Origin: Candidatus Porisulfidus sp. TsSOB
GTDB taxonomy: Bacteria; Pseudomonadota; Gammaproteobacteria; Poriferisulfidales; Poriferisulfidaceae
DNA length: 64,000 bases
Direction: 5' to 3'
Assembly: GCA_002631715.1 (NCBI GenBank)
Contig: MRSX01000007.1
Span: 1-64,000, forward strand
Part shown: one piece after another, positions 10,629-20,402 of the stretch
Numbering within the stretch: the stretch's first letter is position 1
Layout: every line of letters starts with the position of its first letter
Translations under genes and position numbers: made by a program
Notes under the pieces: model-generated
What the model was told of the DNA's origin: nothing
The model's database searches: none
The model's input: only the letters and a program-made list of their open reading frames with translations

Positions 10629-10969
10629 TTTCGGTCCGCGCGCTTTTCGCCGAACTGGGCGTCCTGCGCGTGGCGCTGCTGGCGATGGCTGGCACCCTGG
10701 CACTGTTCGCGACCGACCCGGGCGTATCGTTGAGCCTGCACGGTTGGGCTCTGATTCGCACCCTGGTCCTGCCGGCGGCGGCCCCGCTGGTGTTCTTCGT
10801 GTTGCTGTTCGACATCCTGATGTCGTCGGTCCGCCTCGCCGACGCACAGCCCGAGGCGCGGACGCGCTGGCGGCGGGTGCTGCTCGTCGAGGTGGTTTTC
10901 GTGCTAGGGCTGCTCGCGTCCTGGCTGCCCTTTTTCCGCGAGGTGCTGACCCCGATCGCGGAACGCTGA
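10625..10969 (+). CDS. Small three-helix membrane protein coupled to sat
   Basis: A 114-residue protein of unknown function with three hydrophobic segments (about residues 13-30, 43-68 and 86-106), predicted to sit in the inner membrane. Its ATG overlaps the sat stop by 4 bp (ATGA), so it is almost certainly co-translated with sat. That suggests a role near sulfate or APS metabolism, perhaps a membrane partner, but no known family was recognised. It is not clearly AprM. It ends about 140 bp before urtA. Confidence 0.7.
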   Translation: MISVRALFAELGVLRVALLAMAGTLALFATDPGVSLSLHGWALIRTLVLPAAAPLVFFVLLFDILMSSVRLADAQPEARTRWRRVLLVEVVFVLGLLASWLPFFREVLTPIAER

Positions 10970-11041
10970 TTGCCATCGCCCGTTTTTCGCTCCGTGCTAA
11001 AATAGGCGCCAAGAGGGCATTCTGATTTTCAATCAGTCTCC

Positions 11042-11069
11042 CCGGGCCGGGATGGGCTCCCGGACCCGG
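11042..11069 (+). other. GC-rich hairpin in the urtA leader
   Basis: A left arm CCGGGCCGGGA (11042-11052), loop tgggc and right arm TCCCGGACCCGG (11058-11069) form a strong stem with one bulge. It is followed by a smaller AAAGCA/TGCTTT stem and a T run (11070-11089). The arrangement sits between the presumed promoter (taaaatagg near 10998) and the urtA ribosome site, so it could be a leader terminator/attenuator or an mRNA stabiliser. Confidence 0.4.
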
Positions 11070-11111
11070 AAAGCATCTCTTGCTTTTTTAACAAGCACAA
11101 CAGGGGAAATT

Positions 11112-12386
11112 ATGAAAACTGTTAGCAAGCTTATGGCTGCAGCGTGCCTATTTGCAGGTGTGTTCGCAGCTTCAGAGGGCGTGCGGGCTGACGAACCGAT
11201 CAAGGTCGGGGTCCTACACTCCTTGTCTGGAACCATGGCCATCAGCGAAACCGCGCTGAAGGACGTAATGGAGTTCCTAATCAGCGAGCAGAACGCCAAG
11301 GGCGGCGTGCTCGGCCGGAAACTCGAAGCGGTGGTCGTCGACCCTGCCTCGGACTGGCCGTTGTTCGCCGAGAAGGCTCGTGAGTTGATCGAGCAGCATG
11401 AAGTCGACGTCGTGTTCGGCTGTTGGACTTCGGTGTCCCGCAAGTCCGTGCTTCCGGTCTTCGAAGAACTCAACGGCATGCTGTTCTATCCAGTCCAGTA
11501 TGAAGGCGAAGAGTCTTCCCGCAACATCTTCTACACCGGCGCCGCGCCGAATCAGCAGGCGATCCCGGCAGTAGAGTATCTGATGAGCGAGGAAGGCGGA
11601 TCCGTCGAACGCTGGGTTCTGGCCGGCACCGACTATGTCTATCCGCGTACCACCAACAAGATCCTTGAGGCTTTCCTCAAGGCCAAGGGTGTGGCGGAAG
11701 AAGACATCATGATCAACTACACGCCGTTCGGGCATTCCGACTGGCAGACGATCGTATCGGACATCAAGAAGTTCGCTTCGGCCGGCAAGAAGACCGCCGT
11801 GGTGTCGACCATCAACGGCGACGCCAACGTGCCGTTCTACAAGGAGCTCGGCAACCAGGGCATTGCGGCTGAAGACATTCCGGTCGTGGCCTTCTCGGTC
11901 GGCGAGGAAGAGCTCGCCGGTATCGACACCGGCCCGCTGGTCGGGCACCTGGCCGCCTGGAACTACTTCATGAGCGTCGAGAGCGATAAGAACTCCGAGG
12001 TTATTGAAAAATGGCATGAGTTCATCGGTGATGAGGACCGCGTGTTCAACGACCCGATGGAGGCTCATTACATCGGCTTCCAGATGTGGGTGCAGGCGGT
12101 TGAGAAGGCCGGCACCACCGACATCGACGCGGTGCGCGCCGCCATGTACGGCCAGACCGCCCCGAACCTGACCGGCGGCACGGCAGTCATGAACGTCAAC
12201 CACCACCTGTCGAAACCGGTGCTGATCGGTGAGATCCAGGACGACGGGCAGTTCGACGTGGTCTGGGAAACCGACGGCGTGGTCCCAGGCGACGCCTGGT
12301 CCGACTTCATCCCGGAAAGCGCCAAGCTGATGTCCGACTGGACCGAGCCGTTCTCTTGCGGCAACTGCGAGAAGCCTAGCTCGTAA
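11112..12386 (+). CDS. urtA: Urea ABC transporter, periplasmic substrate-binding protein
   Basis: Captures urea (or short amides) in the periplasm for the UrtBCDE permease. Residues 1-26 are a signal peptide (KTVSKLMAAACLFAGVFA, cut near VRA-DE). The mature part is a type I periplasmic-binding fold of the branched-chain amino acid family with UrtA hallmarks (IKVGVLHSLSGTMAISE, LNGMLFYPVQYEGEE). The ATG at 11112 has a good AGGGGAAA ribosome site. A longer frame upstream lacks both features. It heads the urt-ure operon and is separated from urtB by a perfect hairpin. Confidence 0.95.
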   Translation: MKTVSKLMAAACLFAGVFAASEGVRADEPIKVGVLHSLSGTMAISETALKDVMEFLISEQNAKGGVLGRKLEAVVVDPASDWPLFAEKARELIEQHEVDVVFGCWTSVSRKSVLPVFEELNGMLFYPVQYEGEESSRNIFYTGAAPNQQAIPAVEYLMSEEGGSVERWVLAGTDYVYPRTTNKILEAFLKAKGVAEEDIMINYTPFGHSDWQTIVSDIKKFASAGKKTAVVSTINGDANVPFYKELGNQGIAAEDIPVVAFSVGEEELAGIDTGPLVGHLAAWNYFMSVESDKNSEVIEKWHEFIGDEDRVFNDPMEAHYIGFQMWVQAVEKAGTTDIDAVRAAMYGQTAPNLTGGTAVMNVNHHLSKPVLIGEIQDDGQFDVVWETDGVVPGDAWSDFIPESAKLMSDWTEPFSCGNCEKPSS

Positions 12387-12399
12387 CTTCTCCGGCACG

Positions 12400-12422
12400 G
12401 GCCGGCGGTTCCACCGCCGGCC
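12400..12422 (+). other. Intercistronic hairpin between urtA and urtB
   Basis: GGCCGGCGGT (12400-12409), loop tcc and ACCGCCGGCC (12413-12422) form a perfect 10-bp stem with no T run. Such hairpins after binding-protein genes often protect the upstream mRNA or reduce readthrough, which would give more UrtA than permease. That function is inferred. Confidence 0.55.
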
Positions 12423-12467
12423 TGGCCGAAATCCGCATAGCGGATAATACAATCGGGCATCACGTCA

Positions 12468-14126
12468 ATGATCGATCGGAAAAGCCGCGATCTGTCCGGG
12501 AGCCGAATCCTCGGAACCGCCGCGCTCGGCGCGGCCCTGCTGTTCGCCGCGGCACCGGTCGCAAGCGAGCCGTCCGAGGCCGACTTCCACGCGGCGCTGC
12601 AAGCCCTCGACACCAAGAAATTCCAGCAGAAGGCCCAGGCCATCGAGCATCTGGGAACCCTTGGCGCCCCCCGCGTCCTCGAAGTGCTGGAATCACTCGC
12701 CAAGGGCCGGCTGTACGTGCGCAAAGACGGCCGGATCGTCATCGCGGAACGTTCCGGGAAAAAGTACATCATTCAGGACGCAATCAGTGGGCGGCCTGAA
12801 CCCGAGGCCAGCAAAAAGGAATTAAAGAAAATCAAGGTCAACAACCGGCTGCGCCGGCTAATCCGCGGCGTCACCGGCCAGTTGGCGCTGTTCAGCGACG
12901 ACCCCGACCGACGGATCGAGGCCGCGGACAACTTGATTAAGAACCCCAACCCCCAGATCCTGCCCCTGTTCCGCCAGGCGCGGGACCGGGAAACCGACGA
13001 TGCGGTCCGGGCCAAGCTGGAAGTCGGCATCGCCGTGCTGGAGCTGGAAGCGGACGACCCGGCCCTGCGCTTGGCGGCCACCGCCACCCTGGCCGAAACC
13101 TCCGATCCGGACATCCGCTCGCTGCTGGAGCGCCGTCTGCAGACGGATGCCGAACCGAACCTTGAGATCCGCGACGCCCTGAACGGCGCGATCGAAACCA
13201 TCGACCGGAAGCTGTGGCTGTTCGGCATCGCCGAGAACCTGCTGTTCGGCATCAGCCTCGGCTCGGTGCTGCTGCTGGCCGCGATCGGGCTGGCGATCAC
13301 CTTCGGCGTGATGGGCGTGATCAACATGGCGCACGGCGAAATGATCATGCTGGGCGCCTACTCCGCGTTCATGGTGCAGGAGATCTTCCGCAGCGTGGTC
13401 CCGCCGGAACTGTTCGGCTTCTACCTGCTCGCCGCCCTGCCCGTCGCCTTCCTGGTGTCCGCCTCCATGGGCGTGCTGATCGAACGAGGGGTGATCCGCT
13501 TCCTATACGGGCGGCCGCTTGAGACCCTGCTCGCCACCTGGGGCATCAGCCTGATCCTGCAGCAGCTGGTGCGCTCGATTTTCGGCGCCAACAACCAGGA
13601 GGTCGCCAATCCCGAATGGATTTCCGGCGCCATCGAGATCGCCGGCGGCGTGACGGTCACCCTCAACCGCCTGTGCATCATCCTGTTCAGCCTCGCGGTC
13701 GTCGCGGCATTGGCCGCATTCATCCGCTATTCGCGCTTCGGCCTGAACATGCGCGCGGTCACCCAGAACCGCTCGATGGCCGCGTCCATGGGCATCCGCA
13801 CCGGGCAGGTCGACGCCCTGACCTTCGCGCTCGGGTCCGGCATCGCCGGCGTCGCCGGCATGGCGCTGAGCCAGATCTCCAACGTCAGCCCGAACCTGGG
13901 CCAGAACTTCATCGTCGACAGCTTCATGGTGGTGGTGTTCGGCGGCGTCGGCAGCCTGTGGGGCACCATCGTCGGCGCCTTCAGCCTCGGCATCGTCAAC
14001 AAGTTCCTGGAGCCCGTCTCCGGGGCCATCCTCGGCAAGATCGTCGTCCTGGTCTTCATCATCCTGTTCATCCAGATGCGCCCGCGCGGCCTGTTCGCGC
14101 TGAAGGGCCGCGCCGCCGGAGACTAG
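12468..14126 (+). CDS. urtB: Urea ABC transporter permease UrtB
   Basis: One of two permease subunits of the urea importer (LivH family). Residues 1-25 look like a signal or membrane anchor. A soluble region to about residue 240 is helical with HEAT-like repeats (DPALRLAATATLAE and similar), and the last 300 residues are the multi-spanning LivH-type permease (GVMGVINMAHGEMIMLGAYS, VVVFGGVGSLWGTI). The roughly 550-residue length with this N-terminal domain is usual for proteobacterial UrtB. It is followed 2 bp later by the GTG of urtC. Confidence 0.95.
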   Translation: MIDRKSRDLSGSRILGTAALGAALLFAAAPVASEPSEADFHAALQALDTKKFQQKAQAIEHLGTLGAPRVLEVLESLAKGRLYVRKDGRIVIAERSGKKYIIQDAISGRPEPEASKKELKKIKVNNRLRRLIRGVTGQLALFSDDPDRRIEAADNLIKNPNPQILPLFRQARDRETDDAVRAKLEVGIAVLELEADDPALRLAATATLAETSDPDIRSLLERRLQTDAEPNLEIRDALNGAIETIDRKLWLFGIAENLLFGISLGSVLLLAAIGLAITFGVMGVINMAHGEMIMLGAYSAFMVQEIFRSVVPPELFGFYLLAALPVAFLVSASMGVLIERGVIRFLYGRPLETLLATWGISLILQQLVRSIFGANNQEVANPEWISGAIEIAGGVTVTLNRLCIILFSLAVVAALAAFIRYSRFGLNMRAVTQNRSMAASMGIRTGQVDALTFALGSGIAGVAGMALSQISNVSPNLGQNFIVDSFMVVVFGGVGSLWGTIVGAFSLGIVNKFLEPVSGAILGKIVVLVFIILFIQMRPRGLFALKGRAAGD

Positions 14127-14128
14127 CC

Positions 14129-15271
14129 GTGGGCCCGCTCTCCTCGCGCCTGTTCGCCCTGGAATCACGCCGCGGCTGGACCGTGTTCATGGGCCTCGCC
14201 GCCGTGCTGATGGTGGTCGTGCCCGTGCTGAACCTGGCCGTGCCGGAAAACTCCTGGCTGCACGTGCCGACTTTCTGGGTCACGACGCTCGGCAAGTTCC
14301 TGTGCTTCGCAATGCTGGCGCTGGCGCTGGACCTGATCTGGGGCTACGCCGGGATCCTGAGCCTGGGTCACGGCGCGTTCTTCGGGCTCGGCGGCTACGC
14401 CATGGGCATGTACCTGATGCGCCAGATCGGCGAGCGCAGCGTGTACGGCCATCCGGAGTTGCCCGACTTCATGGTGTTCCTGAACTGGAAGGAGTTGCCC
14501 TGGTACTGGTACGGGTTCGACAGCTTCGCCTTCGCCATGCTGATGGCCATGCTGGTTCCCGGCGCGCTGGCGTTCGTGTTCGGCTGGCTCGCCTTCCGTT
14601 CGCGCATCACCGGCGTGTACTTCTCCATCATCAGCCAGGCCATGGTGTTCGCCATGATGCTGGCGTTCTTCCGCAACGAGATGGGCTTCGGCGGCAACAA
14701 CGGGCTGACCGACTTCAAGGACCTGCTCGGCTTCGACCTGTCGGCCTCCACCACCAAGGTCGGGCTGTACGTCATCTCGGCGCTGATGCTCGGCCTCGTC
14801 TACCTGCTGTGCCGCTACGTGGTCACCTCGAAACTCGGCCGGGTGCTGATCGCGGTGCGCGATGCCGAAAGCCGCGTGCGCTTCCTGGGCTACTCGGTGA
14901 CCCGCGCCAAATTGTTCGTCTTCACCCTGTCGGCCGTGCTGGCCGGCATCGCCGGGGCGCTGTACGTGCCGCAGGTCGGCATCATCAATCCCGGGGAGTT
15001 CACCCCGGCCAAGTCGATCGAGGTGGCGATCTGGGTCGCGGTCGGAGGCCGCGGCACCCTGTTCGGCGCCGCTGCGGGCGCGGTTGCCGTCAACGGCGCA
15101 AAGAGCCTGCTGACCGGCATCGCGCCGGAGATCTGGCTGTTCTTCCTCGGCGCCCTGTTCATCCTGGTCACCCTGCTGATGCCGCGCGGGCTGGTCGGCG
15201 TGGTCCGGCAGTGGCGCGAACGCCGCGCGATCTCGAAGGCTTCACACTCGGATTCCCATGTCTCTGCCTGA
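14129..15271 (+). CDS. urtC: Urea ABC transporter permease UrtC
   Basis: The second permease subunit (LivM family), 380 residues, with about ten membrane segments and the characteristic stretch LIWGYAGILSLGHGAFFGLG near residue 70. The GTG at 14129 starts 2 bp after the urtB stop and begins just before the first hydrophobic segment, so it is preferred over in-frame codons inside urtB. Its last 14 bp overlap the start of urtD, indicating coupled translation. Confidence 0.93.
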   Translation: MGPLSSRLFALESRRGWTVFMGLAAVLMVVVPVLNLAVPENSWLHVPTFWVTTLGKFLCFAMLALALDLIWGYAGILSLGHGAFFGLGGYAMGMYLMRQIGERSVYGHPELPDFMVFLNWKELPWYWYGFDSFAFAMLMAMLVPGALAFVFGWLAFRSRITGVYFSIISQAMVFAMMLAFFRNEMGFGGNNGLTDFKDLLGFDLSASTTKVGLYVISALMLGLVYLLCRYVVTSKLGRVLIAVRDAESRVRFLGYSVTRAKLFVFTLSAVLAGIAGALYVPQVGIINPGEFTPAKSIEVAIWVAVGGRGTLFGAAAGAVAVNGAKSLLTGIAPEIWLFFLGALFILVTLLMPRGLVGVVRQWRERRAISKASHSDSHVSA

Positions 15272-16046
15272 TTCCTCCCCCGCCCTCCCCGAGCCGCATC
15301 ACATTGCGCCGGAGACCCTGCTCTACCTGGACGGCGTCTCGGTCAGCTTCGACGGCTTCCAGGCGCTCAACTCCCTGAGCCTGATCATCGACCGCGGCGA
15401 GATGCGCGCCATCATCGGCCCCAACGGGGCCGGCAAGACCACCATGATGGACGTGGTCACGGGCCGCACCCGGCCGGACCACGGCGAAGTGCTGTTCGCC
15501 GACCGCATCGACCTGACCGCGCTCAACGAGACAGAGATCGCCAACCTCGGCATCGGCCGCAAGTTCCAGAAGCCGACCGTGTTCGAGAACCTGACCGTGT
15601 TCGAGAACCTGTCGCTCGCTTTGAAAGCCGACCGCCGCATCCTGACCGTGCTGTTCTCCGGCATCAGCGTCGAACAGACCGAGCGCATCGAGCAGGCCCT
15701 CGAGACCACCCGGCTGACCGCGCAGCGCGACCGGGCGGCAGGTTCCCTGTCGCACGGGCAGAAACAGTGGCTCGAAATCGGCATGCTGCTGGTGCAGGAA
15801 CCTGATTTAATGCTGCTGGACGAGCCGGTGGCCGGGATGACGGATGCAGAAACCGAACAGACTGTGGGACTGCTGCACGAAATCTCGAGGACGCACTCGC
15901 TGGTCGTGGTCGAACACGACATGAACTTCGTGCGCGACCTGGACTGCCGGATCACGGTGCTCGACGAAGGCCAGGTCATCGCCGAAGGGCCGATGGACGC
16001 GATCCAGTCGGATCCCCGCGTGATCGAGGTCTACCTGGGGCGATAG
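15258..16046 (+). CDS. urtD: Urea ABC transporter ATP-binding protein UrtD
   Basis: An ATPase of the LivG class that energises urea import. It has Walker A GPNGAGKTT, a Q-loop near KFQKPTVFEN, the signature LSHGQKQWLEIG (the LSHGQ variant is normal for UrtD) and Walker B LMLLDEPVAGM. It is 262 residues long. It starts within the end of urtC and stops 1 bp before urtE. Confidence 0.95.
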   Translation: MSLPDSSPALPEPHHIAPETLLYLDGVSVSFDGFQALNSLSLIIDRGEMRAIIGPNGAGKTTMMDVVTGRTRPDHGEVLFADRIDLTALNETEIANLGIGRKFQKPTVFENLTVFENLSLALKADRRILTVLFSGISVEQTERIEQALETTRLTAQRDRAAGSLSHGQKQWLEIGMLLVQEPDLMLLDEPVAGMTDAETEQTVGLLHEISRTHSLVVVEHDMNFVRDLDCRITVLDEGQVIAEGPMDAIQSDPRVIEVYLGR

Positions 16047-16047
16047 C

Positions 16048-16743
16048 ATGCTTTCCGCGACCGGCATCAACCTGTACTACGGCGCGAGTCACATCCTGCG
16101 CGATGCGCACATCGCCGCCGAGCGGGGCCGCATTACCTGCCTGCTCGGGCGCAACGGCGTCGGCAAGACCAGCCTCTTGCGCGGGCTGACCGGACAGACC
16201 CCGGTGCGCAGCGGCCAAGTCTGGTGGGATGGCGAGGATATCACCCACCTGCCCGCGCACAGCCGCGCCCACCGCGGCATCGCCTACGTGCCGCAGGGCC
16301 GGGACATCTTCCCCCGCCTGACGGTCGAAGAAAACCTGATGACGGGCTTCAACTGCCTGCCGCGTAGCGACGCGCGCGTCCCGCCGGAAGTGTTCGAACT
16401 GTTCCCGGTCCTGGCCGACATGATGGGCCGGCGCGGCGGCGACCTGTCCGGAGGCCAGCAACAGCAGCTCGCGATCGGCCGCGCACTGGTCACCCGCCCC
16501 CGCCTGCTGCTGCTGGACGAGCCCACCGAAGGCATCCAGCCCTCGATCATCAAGGACATCGAAAAGGTCATCCGGCTGCTTGGCAAACGCGGCGACATGG
16601 CCGTGCTGCTGGTCGAGCAGTACTACGAACTGGCCTGCGACCTGGCCGACGACGTCGCGGTCATGGACCGCGGGCGCATCCTGCTGTCCGGCCCGATCGG
16701 CGATTTCGAAGAAGCTGAGATCCGCCAACACCTCACCGTATGA
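16048..16743 (+). CDS. urtE: Urea ABC transporter ATP-binding protein UrtE
   Basis: The second ATPase (LivF class), 231 residues, with Walker A GRNGVGKTS, Q-loop YVPQGRDIFP, signature LSGGQQQQLAIG and Walker B LLLLDEPTEGIQPS. The EGIQPS segment is typical of UrtE. Its stop overlaps the ureD start by 4 bp (ATGA), which joins the transporter and urease parts into one transcription and translation unit. Confidence 0.95.
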   Translation: MLSATGINLYYGASHILRDAHIAAERGRITCLLGRNGVGKTSLLRGLTGQTPVRSGQVWWDGEDITHLPAHSRAHRGIAYVPQGRDIFPRLTVEENLMTGFNCLPRSDARVPPEVFELFPVLADMMGRRGGDLSGGQQQQLAIGRALVTRPRLLLLDEPTEGIQPSIIKDIEKVIRLLGKRGDMAVLLVEQYYELACDLADDVAVMDRGRILLSGPIGDFEEAEIRQHLTV

Positions 16744-17576
16744 ATTCCTCCCCCATCGCCGATGGATCCGCCACCCTGAGCTTCGAGGCGGCTCGCGGCG
16801 ACACGGCGATCGGCGAACTGTACCAGCACGACCCGCTGCGCCTGCTGTTTCCCCGTCACGTGGAGGGCGAGCCGCTCACCGGCGTCCTGGTCACCACGTC
16901 CGGAGGGCTGGTCGGGGGCGACCGGCTCCAGGTCCGCGTCTCGAGCGGCGAGGGGTCGGCCGGGCGAGTGCTGGCACAAGCGGCGGAAAAAATCTATCGC
17001 TCCACCGGGGCGGATTCGCGCATCAAGATCCGACTGCAGGCGGAAGCGGGTTCCTGGCTGGAGTGGCTTCCGCAGGAAACCATCCTGTTCGATTCGTCGC
17101 GGCTGCGGCGCTCGACCGAGATCCGGGCCGTCCCCGGCGCGCGAATGCTATGCGGGGAGATGGTCGTGCTCGGGCGCACCGCCATGGGCGAACGCATGCG
17201 CCAGGGCCTGCTGCACGAGGCCTGGGAGGTCTACTGGGACGACCGTCTGGCCTGGGCGGACGCCCTGCACCTGAATTCCGGGTTCGAACGTGTCAGCGAC
17301 GCCCCCGCGGGCCTGGACGGTGCGCGTGCCTGCGCTAGCATTCTCTACGTCGGCGACGATGCCGGCGAACACCTCGATTCGGCTCGAACCCTGATCGACG
17401 AGACCGTGGAAGATTCCCTGCGGGTAGCCGCAAGCTGCATGGGAAAAGTCCTGGTCATCCGCTGGCTCGGCCGGGACAGCCTGCAACTGCGCGACGCCTA
17501 CGGCCGGTTCTGGGCGGCATTTCGTCACCACTTGGCCGGCTACCCGCCTATAATGCCAAGGTTATGGCAGGCTTGA
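16740..17576 (+). CDS. ureD: Urease accessory protein UreD
   Basis: A scaffold for nickel delivery to the urease apoenzyme, acting with UreF and UreG. The 278-residue length is usual. Conserved blocks are visible ([37 protein letters not shown]). Its start overlaps urtE by 4 bp and ureA follows after 13 bp with a GGGG ribosome site. Confidence 0.95.
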   Translation: MNSSPIADGSATLSFEAARGDTAIGELYQHDPLRLLFPRHVEGEPLTGVLVTTSGGLVGGDRLQVRVSSGEGSAGRVLAQAAEKIYRSTGADSRIKIRLQAEAGSWLEWLPQETILFDSSRLRRSTEIRAVPGARMLCGEMVVLGRTAMGERMRQGLLHEAWEVYWDDRLAWADALHLNSGFERVSDAPAGLDGARACASILYVGDDAGEHLDSARTLIDETVEDSLRVAASCMGKVLVIRWLGRDSLQLRDAYGRFWAAFRHHLAGYPPIMPRLWQA

Positions 17577-17589
17577 CAGAGGGGACGCC

Positions 17590-17892
17590 ATGAACCTGAC
17601 GCCGCGCGAGAAAGACAAGCTGCTCATCGCCATGGCCGCCGATGTGGCGCGTCGCCGGCAGGCACGGGGCGTCAAGCTCAATTATCCGGAAGCCATTGCG
17701 CTGATCAGCGATTTCGTGGTCGAGGGCGCGCGCGACGGGCGCAGCGTCGCCGAACTGATGCGCGACGGCGCCAAGGTGCTCGGCCGCGACGACGTCATGG
17801 ACGGCGTCGCGGACATGATCCATGACATCCAGGTCGAAGCGACCTTCCCTGACGGGACCAAGCTGGTCACCGTCCACAACCCGATCCGCTGA
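17590..17892 (+). CDS. ureA: Urease gamma subunit
   Basis: The small structural subunit of urease, 100 residues, with the standard start [13 protein letters not shown] and the core [27 protein letters not shown]. It forms the (UreABC)3 enzyme with ureB and ureC. Separate ureA and ureB genes, rather than a fusion, are typical of proteobacteria. ureB follows after 3 bp. Confidence 0.98.
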   Translation: MNLTPREKDKLLIAMAADVARRRQARGVKLNYPEAIALISDFVVEGARDGRSVAELMRDGAKVLGRDDVMDGVADMIHDIQVEATFPDGTKLVTVHNPIR

Positions 17893-17895
17893 AGC

Positions 17896-18207
17896 ATGAT
17901 TCCCGGCGAAATCCTCCCGGCCGACGGCTCGCTGACCCTCAACGAGGGCCGTCAGACCCTCACCCTGACCGTGGCCAACACCGGTGACCGCCCCGTGCAG
18001 GTCGGCTCCCACTACCATTTCTTCGAAGTCAACTCGGCGCTCGATTTTGACCGCAATGCTGCACGCGGATACCGTCTCGACATCCCGGCCGGCACCGCCG
18101 TGCGCTTCGAGCCGGGGCAGAGCCGGGAAGTGACCCTGGTGCGCTACGCCGGCGCGGGCCAGGTGTATGGCTTCAACAGCGCCGTCAACGGGCCCCTGAA
18201 GGACTGA
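17896..18207 (+). CDS. ureB: Urease beta subunit
   Basis: The second small subunit, 103 residues. The start [11 protein letters not shown] and the core [17 protein letters not shown] are the family hallmarks. ureC follows 3 bp after its stop. Confidence 0.98.
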   Translation: MIPGEILPADGSLTLNEGRQTLTLTVANTGDRPVQVGSHYHFFEVNSALDFDRNAARGYRLDIPAGTAVRFEPGQSREVTLVRYAGAGQVYGFNSAVNGPLKD

Positions 18208-18210
18208 GCC

Positions 18211-19920
18211 ATGGCCTACGAGATTGATCGCGCCAGTTACGCGTCCATGTTCGGGCCGACCGTCGGCGACCGCATCCGCCTGGCGGATACCGACCTGTTC
18301 ATCGAGGTGGAGGAGGATCGCGCCTGCTATGGCGAAGAAGTCAAGTTCGGCGGCGGCAAGGTGATCCGCGATGGCATGGGGCAGTCCCAGGCCAGCCGGG
18401 CCGACGGCGCAGTCGATACCGTCATCACCAACGCGCTGATCCTCGACCACTGGGGCGTCATCAAGGCCGATATCGGCATCCGGGATGGACGCATCGTCGG
18501 CATCGGCAAGGCCGGCAACCCGGACGTGCAGCCGGACGTGGACATCGTGATCGGCCCTGGCACCGAGGCCATCGCTGGCGAGGGGCGTATCCTGACGGCC
18601 GGCGGGATCGACGCGCATATCCACTGGATCAGTCCGCAGCAGATCGAAGAATCCCTGTATTCCGGGGTCACCACCATGCTCGGCGGCGGCACCGGCCCGG
18701 CCGAAGGCACCAACGCCACGACCTGCACGCCCGGGCCCTGGCACATGGCGCGCATGCTGCAGGCGGCCGAAGGCTTCCCCATGAACCTCGGCTTCTTCGG
18801 CAAGGGCAATGCGACCCGGCCCGCCGCGTTGAGAGAACAGATCGAAGCCGGTGCCTGCGGGCTCAAGTTGCACGAGGACTGGGGCACGACCCCGGCCGCC
18901 ATCGACAACTGCCTGGCGGTTGCGGATGAGATGGACATACAGGTCGCCATTCACACCGACACCCTGAACGAATCGGGCTTCGTAGAGAATACCGTCGCGG
19001 CGTTCCGCGGGCGGACCATTCACGCCTTCCATACCGAGGGCGCGGGCGGCGGCCACGCCCCGGACATCATCAAGTTGTGCGGCGAGCACAACGTGCTGCC
19101 CTCCTCCACCAACCCGACCCGGCCCTATACCGTCAACACGGTGGACGAACATCTCGACATGCTGATGGTCTGCCATCACCTGGATTCCCGCATCCCGGAA
19201 GACATCGCCTTCGCGGAAAGCCGCATCCGGCGCGAAACCATTGCCGCCGAAGACATCCTGCACGACTTCGGGGCCTTCTCGATGATCGCCTCCGACAGCC
19301 AGGCAATGGGTCGGGTCGGGGAAGTCATCCTGCGGACCTGGCAGACGGCCGACAAGATGAAGAAACAGCGCGGGCGGCTGTCGGAAGAGACCGGCGACAA
19401 CGACAACCTTCGGGTCCGGCGTTATCTCGCCAAATACACCATCAATCCGGCGCTGACGCACGGCATTGCGGATTATGTCGGCTCCGTCGAGGTCGGCAAG
19501 CTGGCAGACCTGGTGCTTTGGAAACCGATGTTCTTTGGGGTCAAGCCTGATCTGGTGCTCAAGTGCGGCACCATCGCCGCTGCCGCGATGGGCGACCCGA
19601 ACGCCTCGATCCCGACCCCCCAGCCGGTCCACTATCGACCCATGTTCGGGGGCTTCGGACGCTCTCTCATCGAAAGCGCCGTCACATTCGTCTCCCGGGT
19701 AGGGCTGGATGCCGACCTGAGAAACCAGTTGGGCCTGTCGAAGACCCTGCTTCCCGTGTCCGGCACCCGCCGCATCGCCAAGACGGACATGATCCTGAAC
19801 AACGCCTTGCCCAAGATGGAAGTCGACCCGGAAACCTACGAAGTCCGCGCCGACGGCGAGTTGCTGACCTGCGAACCGGCGGACGTGCTGGCGATGGCCC
19901 AACGTTATTTCCTTTTCTGA
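18211..19920 (+). CDS. ureC: Urease alpha (catalytic) subunit
   Basis: Hydrolyses urea to ammonia and carbamate with a di-nickel centre in the cytoplasm. All ligands are present, exactly two positions later than in the Klebsiella enzyme: H136 and H138 (AHIHWIS), the carbamylated lysine K219 (GLKLHEDWG), H248, H274 and D362. The mobile-flap cysteine C321 and catalytic H322 (MVCHHLD) are also intact. The 569-residue length is standard. Nothing suggests inactivation. Its stop codon TGA shares a base with the ureE start (TGATG). Confidence 0.99.
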   Translation: MAYEIDRASYASMFGPTVGDRIRLADTDLFIEVEEDRACYGEEVKFGGGKVIRDGMGQSQASRADGAVDTVITNALILDHWGVIKADIGIRDGRIVGIGKAGNPDVQPDVDIVIGPGTEAIAGEGRILTAGGIDAHIHWISPQQIEESLYSGVTTMLGGGTGPAEGTNATTCTPGPWHMARMLQAAEGFPMNLGFFGKGNATRPAALREQIEAGACGLKLHEDWGTTPAAIDNCLAVADEMDIQVAIHTDTLNESGFVENTVAAFRGRTIHAFHTEGAGGGHAPDIIKLCGEHNVLPSSTNPTRPYTVNTVDEHLDMLMVCHHLDSRIPEDIAFAESRIRRETIAAEDILHDFGAFSMIASDSQAMGRVGEVILRTWQTADKMKKQRGRLSEETGDNDNLRVRRYLAKYTINPALTHGIADYVGSVEVGKLADLVLWKPMFFGVKPDLVLKCGTIAAAAMGDPNASIPTPQPVHYRPMFGGFGRSLIESAVTFVSRVGLDADLRNQLGLSKTLLPVSGTRRIAKTDMILNNALPKMEVDPETYEVRADGELLTCEPADVLAMAQRYFLF

Positions 19921-20402
19921 TGCTGGCGCGCGCAACCACCGTCGCCTCGGCAAACGAATGGCCGGCTGAACGGCAGCGTGCCACGGTCACCCTGGATTAC
20001 GACGGCCGCTACCGCCGCCGGATTCGGCTTGTCACCGACGAAGGGGATCCGTTCCTCCTGGACCTCCCCCAGGCCGTACGCCTTGGCGAAGGCGATGGCT
20101 TGGTGCTGGAAGACGGCAGGTACGTGCGGGTCGTCGCAGCAGCGGAACCGGTCGCGGACCTGAGTTGCCGCGAACTCTCCGAAACCGCCCGAATCGCTTG
20201 GCATATCGGCAATCGCCACATCCCGATTCAGGTTCTTCCAGATGGCGCCCTGCGGATCCGGGACGACCACGTCATCGTCGAGATGGCCCGGCAGCTGGGT
20301 GCGCAGGTTCACTGTCATCAAGCCCCCTTCTCCCCCGAGCCCGGCGCCTACGCCTCGCGCGGCGACGAACATCACAGCCATGCGCACACCCATGAGCACT
20401 GA
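19920..20402 (+). CDS. ureE: Urease nickel metallochaperone UreE
   Basis: Binds Ni2+ and passes it to UreG during urease assembly. The 160 residues show the N-terminal peptide-binding domain, the conserved metal-site segment IGNRHIP with its histidine, and a histidine-rich tail ([10 protein letters not shown]) that can hold extra nickel. The start ATG overlaps the ureC stop. The 3' end overlaps ureF by 11 bp. Confidence 0.96.
   Translation: MLARATTVASANEWPAERQRATVTLDYDGRYRRRIRLVTDEGDPFLLDLPQAVRLGEGDGLVLEDGRYVRVVAAAEPVADLSCRELSETARIAWHIGNRHIPIQVLPDGALRIRDDHVIVEMARQLGAQVHCHQAPFSPEPGAYASRGDEHHSHAHTHEH

Noticed and set aside
11042-11089. Guanidine riboswitch in the urtA leader
   Set aside because: The expected ACGR loop motifs were not found; only generic hairpins are present.
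12400-12422. Hairpin after urtA as a full transcription terminator
   Set aside because: It has no T run and the following genes belong to the same operon, so mRNA stabilisation or partial attenuation is more likely.
17548-19953. 801-residue open frame antisense to ureA-ureC
   Set aside because: It lies wholly opposite intact urease genes, has no domain-like sequence, and is explained by high third-position GC leaving the antisense frame open.
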